Assembly: GCA_025352865.1 (NCBI GenBank)
Contig: JANXSB010000127.1
Span: forward strand, 1-7,272
DNA length: 7,272 bases
Source of the DNA: Chthoniobacter sp.
GTDB lineage: Bacteria; Verrucomicrobiota; Verrucomicrobiia; Chthoniobacterales; Chthoniobacteraceae
Direction of reading: 5' to 3'
Shown: positions 6,165 through 7,272 of the stretch, in pieces
How positions within the stretch are numbered: the stretch's first letter is position 1
Layout: each line of letters begins with the position of its first letter
Notes under the pieces: model-generated
What the model saw: only the letters and a program-made list of their open reading frames with translations
Database searches by the model: none
What the model was told of the DNA's origin: nothing
Position numbers and translations under genes: made by a program

Positions 6165-6361
6165 AAAAAACTCCTGTCATCCTGAGCGGAGTTCCCGGCG
6201 GGCGCAGGCGGGCGGGAACGGAGTCGAAGGACCTCTCACTATTTCTTCGGGGCGGAGGTGGTGGGTGAGGCCACGCACATCTCACCCGCCGCCTTTCCCG
6301 AAAAAATAGTGAGAGGTCCTTCGACTGCGCTCCGCAAAGCCTCCGCTTCGCTCAGGATGAC
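6165..6361 (-). terminator. Possible terminator formed by element copy 2 plus a T-run
   Basis: Read on the minus strand, downstream of the ABC-2 permease gene, the element folds into one long hairpin. After the terminal GGATGAC and AGGAG there is a run of six T (6170-6165). This layout resembles an intrinsic terminator separating the permease transcript from the next minus-strand operon, although the stem is far longer than usual and the T-run starts five bases beyond the repeat end. Confidence 0.35.
6176..6361 (-). repeat. Palindromic intergenic element, copy 2 (inverted relative to copy 1)
   Basis: A 186-bp palindrome with the same GTCATCCTGAGCG ends as copy 1. The inner arms 6222-6244 and 6304-6326 pair perfectly over 23 bp. 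The centre contains GGTGGGTGAG / CTCACCCGCC around the loop. The reverse complement of 6270-6283 is GAGATGTGCGTGGC, identical to the loop of copy 1, which fixes the opposite orientation. The left arm has its own side hairpin (GTTCCCG at 6191-6197 with CGGGAAC at 6213-6219), different in sequence from that of copy 1. The right edge is 4 bp from the stop codon of the ABC-2 permease gene. Confidence 0.9.
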
Positions 6362-6365
6362 GGGG

Positions 6366-7272
6366 TTATTCCCACCGCGAATTTTTGCAGCCGGTGTAGG
6401 CGATGATGAGGCCGAGCAGCACATGGCAGCAGAGCCACCAGATGCAGAGCGGGGCTTGCGAGATGTCGGTCGTGGTGACCTTTTTCACGGCCTCGTAAAA
6501 GCGCGTGTCGTGCATCGTCTGAATGAATCCCGACCAGCCCCAGTACGACGCGATGAACGGCTGCGTGAGCATGCTTAGCGCCTTCGGCAGCGCAAGCACG
6601 GCACCGCTCAGCGGGAGCTGAAAGCCGACCAGATAGACCGAGACGAGCGACGCCTGCTCCGCCGTTTTCATCAGGCTCGAAAGGCCGAGGCAGACCGATG
6701 TGAGCGAGGCATTCACGAGCGTGAGCAGCACGATCTGCGTGGCGAGACTGCCCTGGAATTGCACGATCACATTCACAAACACGGCCATCCACACGGACTG
6801 CACGAGCACGAGCACGCCGAGGAACGCGGCCTTCGACGCGACGTAGGCGGACGGGCGCACGCCGGAGAATTTCTCCTTCTCAAAAATCAGCCGCTCGCCG
6901 GCGATTTCGCGCGCGGCGTTGTTCGAGCCCATGAGCGCGAGGAGCACGACCTGGAACATGATGAGCCCTGAGACGAGCCCGCCGGTCTTGATGAGTTCCT
7001 GCCCCTGCTCCATCTCGTGCTTCATCTGCTCGAGAAAATTTCCGCTCACTACGCCGTTGAGGTTTTTGATCTGCGGGAGGCCGTCGAGCGCGAAGATGAC
7101 GACGAGGATCGGGAAGCCGACGAGCAGCGCGAGTTGCAGCCAGAGCCCGCCGCGGTCGCGGAAAAAGATCTTCCATCGCCGCGCGAGGAGCACTGCGAAT
7201 TGCGTGAGCGCGGAAGGCGTGCCCTCGTGCTCGACCTCGGCCTCCTTTTTGTTGCGGCGCAGCTTTTTCTCC
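6366..7272 (-). CDS. ABC-2/ABCG-type transporter, membrane half (N-terminus outside window)
   Basis: The visible part is 301 aa and open to the window edge. It begins EKKLRRNKKEAEVEHEG, a charged linker, followed by LTQFAVLLARRWKIFFRDRGG, the cytoplasmic elbow that precedes TM1 in ABCG-like transporters. Six hydrophobic segments follow, with the ABC-2 hallmark NNAAREIAGERLIFEKEKFSG (split across the helix 2-3 loop) and SAYVASKAAFLGV. The extracytoplasmic loop after TM1 is short and polar (LPQIKNLNGVVSGNFLEQMK). The linker before the elbow suggests a fused ATPase domain upstream, as in half-transporters of the ABCG type, but that part is not visible. A GTG at 7193 is in frame but inside the elbow, so it is not the true start. 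The substrate is unknown. The palindromic element lies 4 bp past the TAA. Confidence 0.85.
   Translation of the reverse strand, partial: EKKLRRNKKEAEVEHEGTPSALTQFAVLLARRWKIFFRDRGGLWLQLALLVGFPILVVIFALDGLPQIKNLNGVVSGNFLEQMKHEMEQGQELIKTGGLVSGLIMFQVVLLALMGSNNAAREIAGERLIFEKEKFSGVRPSAYVASKAAFLGVLVLVQSVWMAVFVNVIVQFQGSLATQIVLLTLVNASLTSVCLGLSSLMKTAEQASLVSVYLVGFQLPLSGAVLALPKALSMLTQPFIASYWGWSGFIQTMHDTRFYEAVKKVTTTDISQAPLCIWWLCCHVLLGLIIAYTGCKNSRWE

Noticed and set aside
6115..6175. Promoter for the three-gene operon (TTTCCT, 17 nt, TAACTC on the minus strand)
   Set aside because: Both boxes match the sigma70 consensus poorly. The region surely contains the operon promoter unless transcription reads through from upstream, but I cannot point to it.
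6115..6285. A 57-residue N-terminal extension of the membrane protein
   Set aside because: These codons are translated from the palindromic element (similar peptide fragments such as RNSERSFDSVP also arise from copy 1), and the sequence is proline-rich and unlike a membrane protein start.
3066..6361. Composite transposon made of two element copies and the operon
   Set aside because: No transposase gene, no insertion-sequence-like ORF in either copy, and no visible target-site duplication flanking the pair. A dispersed REP/MITE-like repeat is the simpler reading.
7191..7193. GTG as start of the ABC-2 permease gene
   Set aside because: In-frame upstream codons encode a plausible charged linker and the beginning of the elbow (TPSALTQFA), so the gene continues past the window edge.

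Overview
The window is a GC-rich bacterial chromosome segment that is densely coded, with genes on both strands. I infer a Verrucomicrobiota-like organism. The basis is the gene content (short-form adenylate kinase, HpnD-like prenyl synthase, glycine-zipper lipoprotein), the general lack of Shine-Dalgarno motifs, and the style of the palindromic intergenic repeats. No rRNA or other phylogenetic marker is present, so this placement is only moderately supported. I see no tRNA, rRNA, CRISPR array, transposase or phage gene.

Layout. (1) 1-1048, minus strand: adk (short adenylate kinase) followed by fmt (methionyl-tRNA formyltransferase, cut by the window edge), joined by a 1-nt TGATG overlap. (2) 1049-1180: a divergent intergenic gap dominated by a long inverted repeat. 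(3) 1181-2545, plus strand: an MFS transporter of the EntS/MFS_3 type. Its 3' end overlaps by 11 bp the 3' end of a convergent glycine-zipper lipoprotein gene (2535-2984, minus). (4) 3066-3253 and 6176-6361: two copies, in opposite orientation, of a palindromic element of about 187 bp with a conserved loop. (5) Between the two copies lies exactly one tightly overlapping minus-strand operon (6114 down to 3264). In transcription order it encodes a 435-aa polytopic membrane protein that I do not recognise, a 232-aa ABC-type ATPase with every nucleotide-handling motif degraded, and a squalene/phytoene-synthase-family enzyme resembling HpnD. (6) 6366-7272, minus: the C-terminal membrane half of an ABC-2/ABCG-type transporter, running off the right edge.

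The most unusual content is the three-gene operon. An ABC ATPase-like protein of normal length has lost the Walker A lysine, the Q-loop glutamine, the LSGGQ signature, the Walker B Asp-Glu pair and the H-loop histidine, yet keeps an intact reading frame. It is translationally coupled on one side to an unknown multi-pass membrane protein and on the other to an isoprenoid-condensing enzyme. I infer a pseudo-ATPase acting as a scaffold or regulator for a membrane complex, possibly concerned with hopanoid or other isoprenoid lipids. The sequence shows the gene arrangement and the motif loss; it does not prove the function.
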